A stretch of 64,000 nt of DNA from Artemisia argyi (Eukaryota > Streptophyta > Magnoliopsida > Asterales > Asteraceae): the NCBI GenBank assembly GCA_030686995.1, contig CM060709.1, forward strand, positions 125,208,373 to 125,272,372, read 5' to 3'. Both the position numbers and the translations under genes were made by a program. This document shows positions 23,382 to 33,455 of this stretch, in pieces; the stretch's first letter is position 1; every line of letters starts with the position of its first letter. The notes under the pieces were generated by a model. It worked only from the letters and a program-made list of their open reading frames with translations. It ran no database searches and was not told the DNA's origin.

Positions 23382-24351
23382 AAAACTTGATACGTGGGAA
23401 TCGCACCATGCTTTACCTCTCAAGGGATCTTGAGAAGCTTACAACCCCCACCAGGCAGTGTACCTGATCGTTGTAGTATAGTATAGTGACAAGTACCGGG
23501 GGATTGATCGCTCAGCTAGGAATAGTGTCGCTAGGATTAGAAAACCTAATTACTAGTGCTAAAGATGATGGAAGATTATTTTTGTATTTTTATATTTTTT
23601 AGAAAGCAAGTAAATATCTCAGGTTTGAAGGATTTGGGCGGAATTAGTTGCTAGTCAACTAACCCAATACTAAGATATAATCAAAATAAAATACTAAAAA
23701 TGAAAATAAACTAAATTATACTAAGGTTGTGAGCAATAAGTGGATAAAATTTGTTTACTTAGATTTCACTACTCCCTAGACATCTTTTACACGTTAATTA
23801 CTTGTTATAGTTGCATGGATGACGAATTGTATTCCTTAATACCATTCATGGGGTGGCGCACTTACTTCCCCAATCCTATGAGTGCCTACTTCACTCCTAT
23901 GTCGAGCCGTTAAAAACTCCTAACATGGGATCATTAGAAATTACTCATGCAGTAAATACAACCAATAAAACCTAGTGCACATCGGTTCATGTTTCTTAAG
24001 ACGTTCAAGCATGTTACCAATTGGAGATCTGCCAGTTTTCTTAAGCCTAACATCGAAATCATTCATCCAATACAACCATAAACAAGTAATCAACACATAA
24101 TTAACATCTAGGTTTCATTAGATCTAAGCAAACACAAGATAGATCTAGCCTAGCATGGTGGAATTAAGACAAGAACAAGATATAGACAACCAACACATAG
24201 ACATACTGATTGAATTAAAAGAATACTTATCTCAATTACACATGAAAGGGATCAAGGGCAAAGAACCCTTGAAGAACCTGTAAAATTCGTCTTAAGTTCG
24301 GACCTAGGGTTTCTCCAAAACTTCTCTCTTTTAATGTGAAAATTAGAAAAC

Positions 24352-24359
24352 TATATATA
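24352..24359 (-). promoter_or_regulatory. TATA box of A 5' LTR
   Basis: TATATATA, 12 bp downstream (in the transcribed direction) of the nearest TGACG-N-CGTCA element. The same arrangement occurs in B at 27477-27484. Confidence 0.7.
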
Positions 24360-24371
24360 GGAAATAGGGTC

Positions 24372-24598
24372 TGACGGCGTCAAGACAAATCTTGTGACGC
24401 CGTCATCTCGCCGCCAAAATACTTCTCGGACTGCCTTGATCTACTTCTGACGCCGTCACGTGTTAGCATTTTCCAGGCCGTCATGCATTTTACTCTTAAC
24501 GCCCTACCTCGTGACGCCGTCAAATATGTACTGGGTCGTCATGGAAAGTCATGGAAATTACTCTTGACGCCGTCAGAAATTCCTTCTTGACGCCGTCA
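24372..24598 (-). promoter_or_regulatory. Cluster of six TGACG-N-CGTCA elements in A U3
   Basis: Perfect 11-mers (TGACGGCGTCA or its complement) start at 24372, 24395, 24448, 24512, 24565 and 24588, with further half-sites between. TGACG is the core half-site of plant TGA/bZIP factors. The cluster lies just upstream of the TATA box, as an enhancer would. Confidence 0.65.
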
Positions 24599-24804
24599 CC
24601 TACTGTTCCCAGCTTGGAAAATTGAGACTTTGCCGTTTTCTTCACTTTTATGCTCCAAAAACGTCCAAAATGCCTTCTTTTCCAGATTTCACTCCCAAAG
24701 TACCTAAAATCACAAAAGGAACGATTTAGGGCAATATTTGATCAAATAAATTCAATTCCGGGCTTAAATGACCCCCTAAAAGTGGTTCATTTTTCGCCTC
24801 ATCA

Positions 24805-24944
24805 ACGGTACACTCTACTTAGACAAGTCCTATTCGAGACATGCTTACATCACTAGTTGGACTAGCTTGAAATTATTACCCGTCCAGGACAAGTCTTTTC
24901 GATTAATGATATTTAAGCTTCGTCAATTCATTGGTTATATCTGA
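24805..24944. other. Host DNA between Gypsy A and Copia C, with repeat copy 2
   Basis: 140 bp between the two elements. It starts with A's TSD, contains the second copy (24843-24894) of the 52-bp flanking repeat and ends with TCTGA, the left target-site sequence of C. No gene is seen. Confidence 0.7.
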
Positions 24945-26275
24945 TGTTGACATAAATAATGCCTAAAGACATTGTTAATATTTAACGACATCTCTATGTT
25001 TTGATAATTAAAAAACGTAAACTCATTGAACTAAAAATTATGACGTAAACAAATATTTAGCGATAAATATCTCACTTTACATCTAAATCACTTAAGGAAT
25101 GAATAAACAAAGTGTTTATTGTATTCTATGATCAAAGGAAATTTTTCTCAATCACTAGACTTTTTATAAAATGTCACAAACATTTTTTATCTTTTACAAA
25201 ATCAATTTTGGAATTAAAAGAATATGTTTAAATCATTATAAATATATGAATTCAAAATTTTAACCAAAAATGGCAAATATAATCCAGAAAAATCATCCCA
25301 ACAAAAGGACAAACAAGTCCAACGTTTTGGAGGGGGCGGCCCCTTTAATTACCTAGGCGGCCCCCTTAATAATTAAGGGGACCGGCCCATAATTAAGGTG
25401 ACTGGCACGCTCCAGAACAGTATTTTTCTTGCCTATAAATACTGGTTCATTTCACAGATTTTTCTCACCTTTTGCACCCCAAAACTTTCTAATCTAAAAC
25501 CCCATTTCCATTTCCTATAATCCTTTGATCATATATATACATTAATCTTTGTTTCAAAGTGATCCAAGTCTCATTCTTTCAAGTGCAACAGAAGAATACT
25601 TCTATTCACCAAGACAAAAGTATTACAACTTGTTGTGACCTCCACATCTAAGTTGTTAGAGCATCATTCATTACATATATCTCTTTGTGTAATTAGTTGT
25701 GAATATTTGGTAGAATATAGATTAGCAAGGTGTGTAAATAGAAAGATTTAGGAGTAGATTGTTGTGAAGTAGATTGTTGGGAAGTAGATAGTTGTGAGGA
25801 AGATAGTTGTGAAGTAGATAGTTGTGAAGATAGATAGGTGTGAAGAAGTAATGTTGTAATTAAGTTGTGACTAGGTGTGAAGAAGTTGTGTAGAAGGTGT
25901 GATTAAGGTGTGACGAAGTTGTGGTGTGAATATTGGTGTGTAAGGTTTTCTCCGCCATAAGGGAGCTTGTTGACATAGTGAAGAAAACTCTCGAGTTAGG
26001 TGCTCGGGGAGTGGAGTAGGGCAAGGAAGGTGTCCTTGTAGCCGAACCACTATAAATCTCTTGTCTCGCGGTTCGATCTTTCCATCTCTTACTTATTTCA
26101 TTTCTTACATTATTATAGCCTTAGTATTTAATTGTAGTTGTTTATATTGTGCAAGACTTGAATTCACATAATATCGAATCTACAATTTTTGTAAGTAAAC
26201 AAAACACGCAAACAAATTTTTTATAACAAATTAAAAAGACGTAAAACTATTCAACCCCGCTTCTAGTTTTCCACA
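24945..26275 (+). repeat. 5' LTR of Copia C (1331 bp)
   Basis: It has a GC-rich block with repeated GGCGGCCCC and a CCCCTTAAT-A-ATTAAGGGG inverted repeat at about 25362-25380, then the TATA box CTATAAATA near 25433, then a degenerate TAGTTGTGAAG minisatellite at about 25745-25960. The open frames inside are not supported. Confidence 0.92.
25745..25960 (+). repeat. Degenerate minisatellite in C LTR
   Basis: Short units of the type GTAGATAGTTGTGAAG (about 13-17 bp) repeat with variation through the R-U5 part; the same tract is in the other LTR at about 52262-52480. Confidence 0.7.
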
Positions 26276-26277
26276 AT

Positions 26278-26290
26278 TGGTATCAAGAGC
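26278..26290 (+). promoter_or_regulatory. Primer-binding site of Copia C
   Basis: TGGTATCAAGAGC, two bases after the LTR. It is a tRNA-Met-type PBS with one extra A compared with TGGTATCAGAGC. Confidence 0.8.
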
Positions 26291-26343
26291 TACATCTACC
26301 AAGATTTTTAAAATATATTGTATTTTAAAACTTGCAACGATCT

Positions 26344-27037
26344 ATGGAATCGGAAAAATATTTAGATGGGCAATCTATGCAAAGACCACCACTATTTGAA
26401 AGTGATTGATTTTTATATTGGAAAAATAGATTAGAAACTTATGTGAAATCTAAAGATCTTGATCTTTGGCATGTTATTACCTTTGGGGATTTTCCTCATA
26501 CTCAACAAAATCTGGAAACTAAAATGGATGAAATTGTACCTTTTGAAAAACAAAATGATGATTTGAAAAAGAAACTTGCAAAAAATAATGAAGCTAAAAT
26601 GGTAATTTATAATGCGTTACCACGCAAAGAATATGAAAGAATTTTTATGTGTAAAACCGCCAAAGAAATTTGGGAGTCACTACTTATTACTCACCAAGGT
26701 AATAGTCAAGTTAAAGACAATAAAATAGATCTTCTTGTACAACAATATGAACAATTTACGATTCCAGAAGAGGAATCAATAGATAATGTGTTTGCTAAAT
26801 TTAACACTATTATCACAAGTTTAAAAGCACTTGATGAGACATTTTCTAGTTAGAATTGTGTTAGGAAATTTCTTAGTGTATTGCATTGAAAATGGCGAGC
26901 TAAAGTCACGGCAATTGAAGAATCGAAGAATTTGATGAAGTTGTCACATGAAGAACTTATTGGAAATTTAAAGGTCCATGAAGAAATTATAAGAAGAGAT
27001 TCGGAAACGGTCAAAGTCAAGAAAGAACAAACTAAAT
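26344..27037 (+). pseudogene. C: Gag N-terminal part (UBN2-type), split by element B
   Basis: From the ATG at 26344 the frame reads a Copia gag: a RPPLFES-type start, YWKNRLETYVKSKDLDLWHV, the MVIYNALPRKEYERIF block and IDNVFAKFNTIITSLKALDE. These are the UBN2/gag-polypeptide blocks of Copia capsids. A TGA lies in the FESD*FLYW region (about 26408) and a TAG at 26851 follows ETFSS; reading in the neighbouring frames continues ([16 protein letters not shown]) up to the B insertion at 27042. The second half lies at 45935. The lesions and the insertion make it non-functional. Confidence 0.82.
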
Positions 27038-27248
27038 CCATTTGATGACGCGAAAAATGAACCACTTTTAGGGGGTAATTTAAGCCCGGAATTAAATTTA
27101 TTTGATCAAATATTGCCCTAAATCGTTCCTTTTGTGATTTTAGGTACTTTGGGAATGAATTCTGGAAAAGGAAGCATTTTGGACATTTTTGGAGCATAAA
27201 AGTGAAGAAAACGGCAAATACTTAATTTTCCATGCTGAGAACAGTACC

Positions 27249-27464
27249 TGACGGCGTCAAGAAGAGAATCATGACGGCGTCAAGAGTAAAATCCGTGACG
27301 ACCCAGTGAAAACCTGAAGGCGTCACAAGAAGAGCGTCAAGAGTTAATGTTATGATGACCTGCAATTGGAATACACATGACGGCGTCAAACCCATATCTA
27401 GGCAGTCTGAGAAATCATTTGGCGGCGAGATGACGGCGTCAGAAGTTTGTTCTTGACGCCGTCA
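27249..27464 (+). promoter_or_regulatory. Cluster of five TGACG-N-CGTCA elements in B U3
   Basis: Perfect 11-mers start at 27249, 27272, 27378, 27431 and 27454, with mutated or half-sites between (for example TGACG at 27296). The last element is 12 bp before the TATA box. The array matches the A LTR in order and spacing. Confidence 0.65.
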
Positions 27465-27476
27465 CCTATCAGAATC

Positions 27477-27484
27477 TATATATA
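27477..27484 (+). promoter_or_regulatory. TATA box of B 5' LTR
   Basis: TATATATA directly after the TGACG/CGTCA cluster; repeated in the 3' LTR near 44948. Confidence 0.7.
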
Positions 27485-28465
27485 GTTTTCTATTTTTCAT
27501 TCATTAGGAGAGGAACTTGTGTGGAGAATACTAGGGTCGGACTTTATAAACCCTAGGTCATTTTTTACTGTATTTTCAAGGGTTCTCACCCCTTGAATCC
27601 TTTCATGTTCAATTGAGATAAGTCTTCTTTCAATTCATTCAATATGTCTATGTGTTGTTTGAATTTATCTTATGCTTGTCTTGATTTCAACATGCTAGGC
27701 TAGATCTATCATGTGTTTTCTTAGATGTAATGAAACCTAGATGTTAATTATAGGTTGATTGCTTGTTTATAGTTGTAATGGATGAATGATTTCAACGTTA
27801 GGCTTAAGAAAACTGGCAGATCTGCATTGTGTAACATGCTTGAACGTCTTAAGAAACATGAACCGATGTGTACTAGGTTTTATTGGTTGTATTTAATGCA
27901 TGAGCAAATTCTAGTGATCCCATGTTAGAAGCTTCTTAGCCGGCTCGACATAGGAGTGAAGTAGGCGCTTATAGGATTGGAGAAGTAAGTATGCCACCCC
28001 ATGAATGGTATTAAGGAATACAACCCGTCATCCACGCAACTATAACAAGTAATTAACCTGTAAAAGATATCTAGGGAGTAGTGAAATCTAAGTAAACACA
28101 ATTCTCCCATATATTGCTCACACCTCTAGTATAATTTAGTTTATTTTCATTTCTAGTATTTTATTTTGATTGCATCTTAGTATTGGGTTAGTTGACTAGC
28201 AACTAATTCCGCCCAACTCCTTCAAAACCGAGATTTTTACTTGCTTTCATAAAAATATAAAAATACAAAAAGAATCATCCCTCATCTCTAGACCTAGTCT
28301 TTAGGTTTTCCAATCCTAGCGACACTATTCCTAGCTGAACGATCAATCCCCCGGTACTTGTCATTATACTATACTACATCGATCAGGTACACTGCCTGGT
28401 GGGGGTTGTAAGCTTCTTGAGATCCCTCGAGAGGTAAAGCCTGAATCCCTACGCTACCAAGTTTT

Positions 28466-28484
28466 TGGGGCCGCAACCCGGGGA
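28466..28484 (+). promoter_or_regulatory. Primer-binding site of Gypsy B
   Basis: TGGGGCCGCAACCCGGGGA, a mutated tRNA-Asp-type PBS aligned with A's. Confidence 0.7.
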
Positions 28485-28630
28485 ATAGTTATTGTCTGGG
28501 TTAGAATCTCTTTTTATTAGGTCTACTTGCTAGATTCCTTTCTAGCAAGATTTTATTTTTATTTTTAGGTTCTCTTTAGTCTATCTTATTTCTTCGTGTT
28601 TTTGTTCGTAACTCTTCACCATCCGACATC

Positions 28631-29160
28631 ATGGACGATGGTAACATCTTTGAACACATCATCCCACCACAATAAGACCACCAACAAAACCCACCACTAG
28701 CTAACCAACCTCTTATGCCCCGAACCCTAGGAGAGTACTCCCGACCTAGCCACCAAGGCTACCGAAACACCATTGAGCTCACCCAAGGAGCCAATGTGAC
28801 CCCCTTGCGATCCAACACCATCCGTTTGGTGCAAAGCGGATGTGCATTCCATGGACTTCGTTCTGAAGATCTAAATCAACATCTCAAGGACTTCCTTAAA
28901 ATCGTAGATTCTATGGACCTTGATGTTACAACTAGAGAGTCAACCCGATTACGCCTATTCCAATTCTCTCTACGTGATCAAGCTAGTCAATGGCTTGAAC
29001 GTTTACCCTTGGAATCCATCACCTCATGGGATGATCTCACCACTCGTTTCCTTGCTCAATTTTTCCCACCGGGAAGAACTACCAAGCTTAGAAATGATAT
29101 CTTGATGTTCCAACAACGTCAAGGTGAAACTCTATATGAAGCATGAACTCGATTCAAGGA
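28631..29160 (+). pseudogene. B: Gag N-terminal part, split by Copia D
   Basis: From the ATG at 28631 the frame matches A gag residues 1-170: RTLGEYSRPSHQGYRNTIEL, SGCAFHGLRSED, and FLAQFFPPGRTTKLRND. A TAA occurs at codon 15 and a TGA at 29144-29146, where A has Trp in EAWTRF. The remaining bases run into the D insertion after AAGGA at 29160. The capsid frame resumes at 40297. It is the same protein role as A gag but dead in this copy. Confidence 0.88.
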
Positions 29161-29862
29161 TGTGGGAAGGGATTCATTCAAACACTTGGGATGTTAATCT
29201 TAGTAATGTGTTTGGGATATTTATGAATGGATGTGATCTAGCATGCGGAATCTAATAAAACACACTAAAGGAACAAAGGTGGTGAGTAGGTAAAAGAGAA
29301 TGAGCACAACAAGAATAACACAAAACGATTCAATATTATTGATGAAATAATACGGGTGATCTAAACTATCACCAGGATTACAAGTGTAACCTTGAATCTT
29401 TGATACGTGAAAAGGTTAAAGATGGAAGTTATGCATGGGAAAGCTATGAAAGCTGTAAGAAAAGATATATCTAAGATGTTGTCTTAAGGGTTCCTTTTAT
29501 AGCATAAGGAGCCCTTATTACAAGTGGTCAAGTTGCTTAATATAATATAATAGAGGCTTATCTTATCCTAATATTACACCTTTCAAGGTAAAACACTCCA
29601 TTATATCTACTGAGTCTTCTGTACTAATTCTACTAAACATATAACTTTGTACAAAGACTAATAATACAAGTAAATATCTCTAATTAAAATATAGCAACTT
29701 GTCGTGAAAACTGGCAGGACCTTCTTTAACTAGCAGTACCTTCTTACCCAGAAGGTACTGTTAGAATATCTTCAACATCAGCAGAAAATGAGGAGGCAGG
29801 CTTAACTATCACTAGCAGGCTCTTCTGGCAGGCTCTTTACTCTGTGCATTTTATTCCCAACA
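29161..29862 (-). repeat. 3' LTR of Copia D
   Basis: Minus strand begins TGTTGGGAATAAAATGC and ends TTCCCACA. It contains a TATA-like CTATAAAAGG (near 29499-29508) and one GGTACTGC motif at 29733-29740. Confidence 0.95.
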
Positions 29863-29876
29863 ATCCTCCCCTAAAC
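29863..29876 (-). promoter_or_regulatory. Polypurine tract of Copia D
   Basis: Minus strand TTTAGGGGAGGAT immediately before the 3' LTR, the primer site for plus-strand DNA synthesis. Confidence 0.8.
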
Positions 29877-29959
29877 TTGTTATTCCCTTTTAAAATAACC
29901 AAGTTTCTTTGTGAATAAAATTCATACCTTGAGGATTTGAGGGAACTCTTCCAAAAACC

Positions 29960-32599
29960 TTATTTCTTTCTCCTTAGGTTTTCATACTGATCAAGTATGC
30001 TCTCCTTCAATCTTTTGACTGCATCAGTTTCCTCTTCACATAAAAGCTTATTGGAGATCAAGACTGATAATACTTCATAGCTTAAAGGATACTCCTTCTC
30101 ACCTAGCATAAAGATCTCTATTCCACTCTGAGTGGAAAGCTGATGAACATGACTCATGCTGAAGTATTCCCATGTAACAGATAAATCATAATAAGGAAAT
30201 TTCCAATGAGTATCAGTAGGATTTGGATCATACAATCTGCTGAACTCAACCCATAGCTCTTGCTCCTTTGCATCTGGCTTGTACTTGGATTTCAGCTTCT
30301 CTTGAACTAATACCCATAATTCATCTAAATCCATTCTGCTACATGCTTTGAGTAGATTTTCAAAGTTCTTGAAAATCTCAACCTTGTTTCCAACTCTTGT
30401 TATCTTTCATGCTTTGCCAAACTTATCATTGTAGATTTCCCAATCTATGACTGGATGCCTTGCATGTAAGGGTTCAGCAAAAACAATTTGTGGACCATGG
30501 ACAACCATTTCTTTTGACTGAACAGGAGGCAATTCTGCTTTCTCTTTTTGTTCCTTCTGATCATCTTTTCTTTCTTTGAAAGACTTTTGAGTATCCATGA
30601 GAAAACTGGTTTTGTTTCTTCTGTAAGCCTCTAAGTATAGCAGCTTCAATTCATCAAAAGATTTACTTTTGAGTTGATGTTCTTTCATGTTCACTTCTCT
30701 TTTCAGATAAATCTTGAAGAACTTCTTCTGATCTGCTTCAGAATGTGGCATTTTAAATCCTTTCTTCTGATTCTTTTGAATCTGCTGATAGACATCATCC
30801 AATGCCTCTTGATTGTATTTCTTGGTGATGAAATCATTGAGCTTGATTGTCATTTCATCTGAGCTAAGGGATTCATCACATACCAGAGTGTAAGCTTCAC
30901 CTCTTACAATTGGATCAATGGAAATGATGTACTGCAACTGAGCATCAAATTTTTCTTGCAGCATTCTTGATTCTTCCTCAGCCCTTATGACTTCTTCTTC
31001 ATGAAGTTGTTTGGACAATTTTTCATCTACAGCCAACTGTGCTTGCTCTTTCTGCTTCATCTTTTTAGGCTTTGGTTTATCTTCAATTAAGATTTTCTTG
31101 CCCTTGTCTTTTGGTGATGATACTGGACTTGGAGCAGCTGATTGTTCATCAGAAACAAGAAACCTCCCCTGAGGTTGTGCTCCTCTCTTTCTTTTGTAGG
31201 ACACTTGATCAGAACCTTTTAAATTCATAGCTAATAACCTCTGAATCCCAGCAGGCTCTAGCTCTGCTTCAGCAGTATCTTGCTTTGCTTCAGCAGCATC
31301 TTTTTCAGCAGTATCTTTCAAGCTAACAGATTCTTTTTCTTGAATAGCAGGCTCTTCATCAATCACTGGAGCTCCTTCATGAAACTGAAATTGAGTCTCA
31401 TCTTCATTTTTACAACTACCCATCCTCCCCTTTTTGGAAGAGAGACTCAAACCCTCTGCATCTGAACTTGATGAACTAGAAACAACCAAGTGAGATGTCC
31501 CTTTACCCTTCAACAATTTCACCTTCAACTCTAATTTCTCAACCCTCTTAATTAACTTGGTGTTGATCTCTGTAAAATGTTTGTTTTGACTTTCAAGTGA
31601 AGTTTGCAAGTGCTGCACTTGCTCCTTTAATTCCTTGATAGTCTGAGCATCTACACTTTGTTGTGGAGGAGATTGTGGTGGTGAGTTATGCTGTGATAAT
31701 GATGGTGATGTTGCAGATGGTGTTTGTGTTTGTTGATGAGATGGTAATGGTACTGATGATGGTGGTGTGACTGATGGTACTGTTGCTGAGTGGGATGGTA
31801 CTGGCGATTGATGTGGTGATGAATGATCAGATGATGTTGATGGTTCTTCAGAATGTTGTGGTAACATTTCCTCAAAAAGTGGTTCTTCTTCTCCTTGAAA
31901 ACCAATTTTCATGTTTGAAAACACCTTGTGTGTAAGTTTGGGAGTTTTAAAAGGTTTGTTTGGGGGAAGTAACAAATGTTTGGATTTGTTGAAGAGGCAC
32001 TGAATAAACCTTGGGTACATCAAAAACTTTGTTTCACTGTCCACATTTTTAACCAATCCTTCAAAAATATATTTTGAAAAGTTGAACTTCTTGTTTGTTG
32101 CCAGGCAAATGAGAGCTGCAGCCATGTTACCACTAAATTGCTTCCATGAGGTTTTCTTTTGGCTTAAACAATGAAGGATGGTGTGAATCAAAAATCTCCA
32201 TTGAGGGGTAAAATGCTTTTTAAGAAATGTAAGTTTTGTAGAAGTTACATTATACCCCATTTTTGTCAAATTTTCAAATATTTTAGTATCAGGTAGTTGA
32301 CTAATGCCATCTGAATCATCCAAACGAAGGTGTCTTCTAATGGATGATTCGGTAAAAGTCAATGTTCTACCATCCACTTTGACCATTAACTCCTGAATCC
32401 CATCCCTAAGAGTATTAACTTTAGCAGTTTACCAAAATTGTGAAATTTGAGATTCAAAAATAGTGGGATTCATGAGTAAAGCAAACCTGACATAAGAATT
32501 GTTTAGAAAATCCACTGCTTGATGGAAAGTTTCATTGTTATAAGACTTTTCCAGAAATGCTAATTGGTTGTGGCATTTGACAAAACTTAGACGAGCCAT
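29960..32599 (-). pseudogene. D: accessory ORF downstream of pol (plant transposon-protein type)
   Basis: A single 879-codon frame runs from the ATG at 32599 to 29960 with only two internal stops: TAA at 32429-32431 (codon 57) and TGA at 30407-30409. Uninterrupted pieces are 659 and 124 codons. Order: an N-terminal domain with NSYVRFALLMNPTIFESQI and SSIRRHLRLDDSDGISQLPD; a Ser/Pro/Gln/His-rich stretch; a coiled coil (KELKEQVQHLQTSLESQNKH); acidic and Lys-rich parts; and a C-terminal domain (DELWVLVQEKLKSKYKPD ... GIEIFMLGEKEYPLSYEVL). It lacks a signal peptide or membrane helix, so it is not a typical env. I know similar proteins as common, function-unknown repeats in Asteraceae, often misannotated. 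The role is unknown; a particle or RNA-binding accessory is only a guess. Confidence 0.8.
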
Positions 32600-33455
32600 G
32601 GTGAAAGATTTGATGAAAATTTTGATTTTGATGGTGGGATTTTATTGTTGTACTGGTAGAAGATGAAAGGTAAGTGTGAATTGTGATAAGGATTGATTAT
32701 GAGAAAAATGACTTTTGACCGACTATATAAGATATGGATAAGAAAATGAAGAGGCGGTCAAAAAGATCTTTTATTATAATAATTATATCCTTAATTCGAG
32801 GAAAACTTGATTAATTCACAAAAATACCCTTTAAAAACAACGGCTATATTTTAACCTGACAGACTCAACGGCTATGTAGCAGTACCAATTTTCTCTACCA
32901 GTACTAAACTTTGAACTACCAGTACCTTGTTTTGAAATAAAACTTGGCAGTCCCTTTGAAATTTTAGAAAATATCCCTTATAGTTTTTAGCAAACTATCA
33001 GCTATCAACGGATTTGATAAGTCTTTACCAAGAGCCGTTTGCTTTGGACTAGTCAGTTCGTTTAAGATTTTGAAACTGGGTGAACTGATTACCCTATAGT
33101 TTTTAGCAAACTATCAGCTATCAACGGATTTGAGAAGTCTTTACCAAGAGCCGTTTGCTATGGACTAGCCAGTTCTTAAAGTTTTTGAAAAACTTGGTGA
33201 ACTGATTACCATTTCCATATCCTGATTGTGTTAGCAAGCTTGAGTAACCTGAAATGGTTAGTTGTAAACCAAAAGAAACAGAGTGCAAGGCACTTGTTTT
33301 ATAGCATTGTTAACATTTAAACATCAAGATGAGTAAAAACAGAGCAAACTTTGAACTAACGGTACCATTTTTGTACTGACAGTACCTTATGACTAACTAG
33401 CAGTACCAAGTTTAGAAGCCAGAAATTTTTTATTTATATACAAAACACATGTTTT
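32600..33455 (-). other. D: spacer between pol and accessory ORF
   Basis: No coding frame. It contains a tandem duplication of 116 bp (units from 32979 and 33095) and six AGTAC-type words, including GCAGTACC at 32879 and 33410. It may hold the leader of a separate accessory transcript, but I see no convincing TATA box. Confidence 0.7.
32979..33210 (-). repeat. 116-bp tandem duplication in Copia D
   Basis: TATAGTTTTTAGCAAACTAT starts at 32979 and 33095 and the units stay in register (GCCGTTTGCT at 33034 and 33150). Only a few bases differ, so the duplication is recent. Confidence 0.9.

Larger units (their letters stand above)
16515..24804 (-). mobile_element. Gypsy element A, complete, gag-only (TR-GAG type)
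   Basis: Both LTRs are exactly 1417 bp (16515-17931 and 23388-24804) and are flanked by the perfect 5-bp TSD ACGGT (16510-16514 and 24805-24809). The internal part has a tRNA-Asp-type PBS, one long gag frame, protease-like remnants and a 2.5-kb non-coding 3' region, but no RT, RNase H or integrase. It is structurally the same as element B (without its insertion), so the lack of pol is a family trait and not a deletion in this copy. By-eye LTR differences number about 23 (1.6%). It belongs to the non-autonomous Athila-like group. Confidence 0.9.
23388..24804 (-). repeat. 5' LTR of Gypsy A
   Basis: 1417 bp, with TG..CA ends and TSD ACGGT outside. It contains six perfect TGACG-N-CGTCA elements upstream of a TATA box. 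About 23 differences from the 3' LTR were counted by eye. Confidence 0.93.
27043..28459 (+). repeat. 5' LTR of Gypsy B
   Basis: Begins TGATGACGCGAAAAATGAACC and ends ACGCTACCA; it is followed by the PBS region. The GATGACG start differs from GATGAGG in the other LTRs by one base. Confidence 0.93.

Noticed and set aside
27249..27464. CRISPR-like regular array (TGACGGCGTCA repeats)
   Set aside because: Units are 11 bp, spacing is irregular, and the array is in an LTR U3 of a plant retrotransposon; a promoter array is the better reading.
31651..31905. 84-codon His/Gln-rich open frame
   Set aside because: It is a shifted-frame reading of the Ser/Pro/Gln-rich stretch of D's accessory ORF.
29960..32599. 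Accessory ORF of D as a retroviral-type envelope gene
   Set aside because: No signal peptide, transmembrane helix or furin-like site is visible; charged and coiled-coil content suggests a soluble protein.
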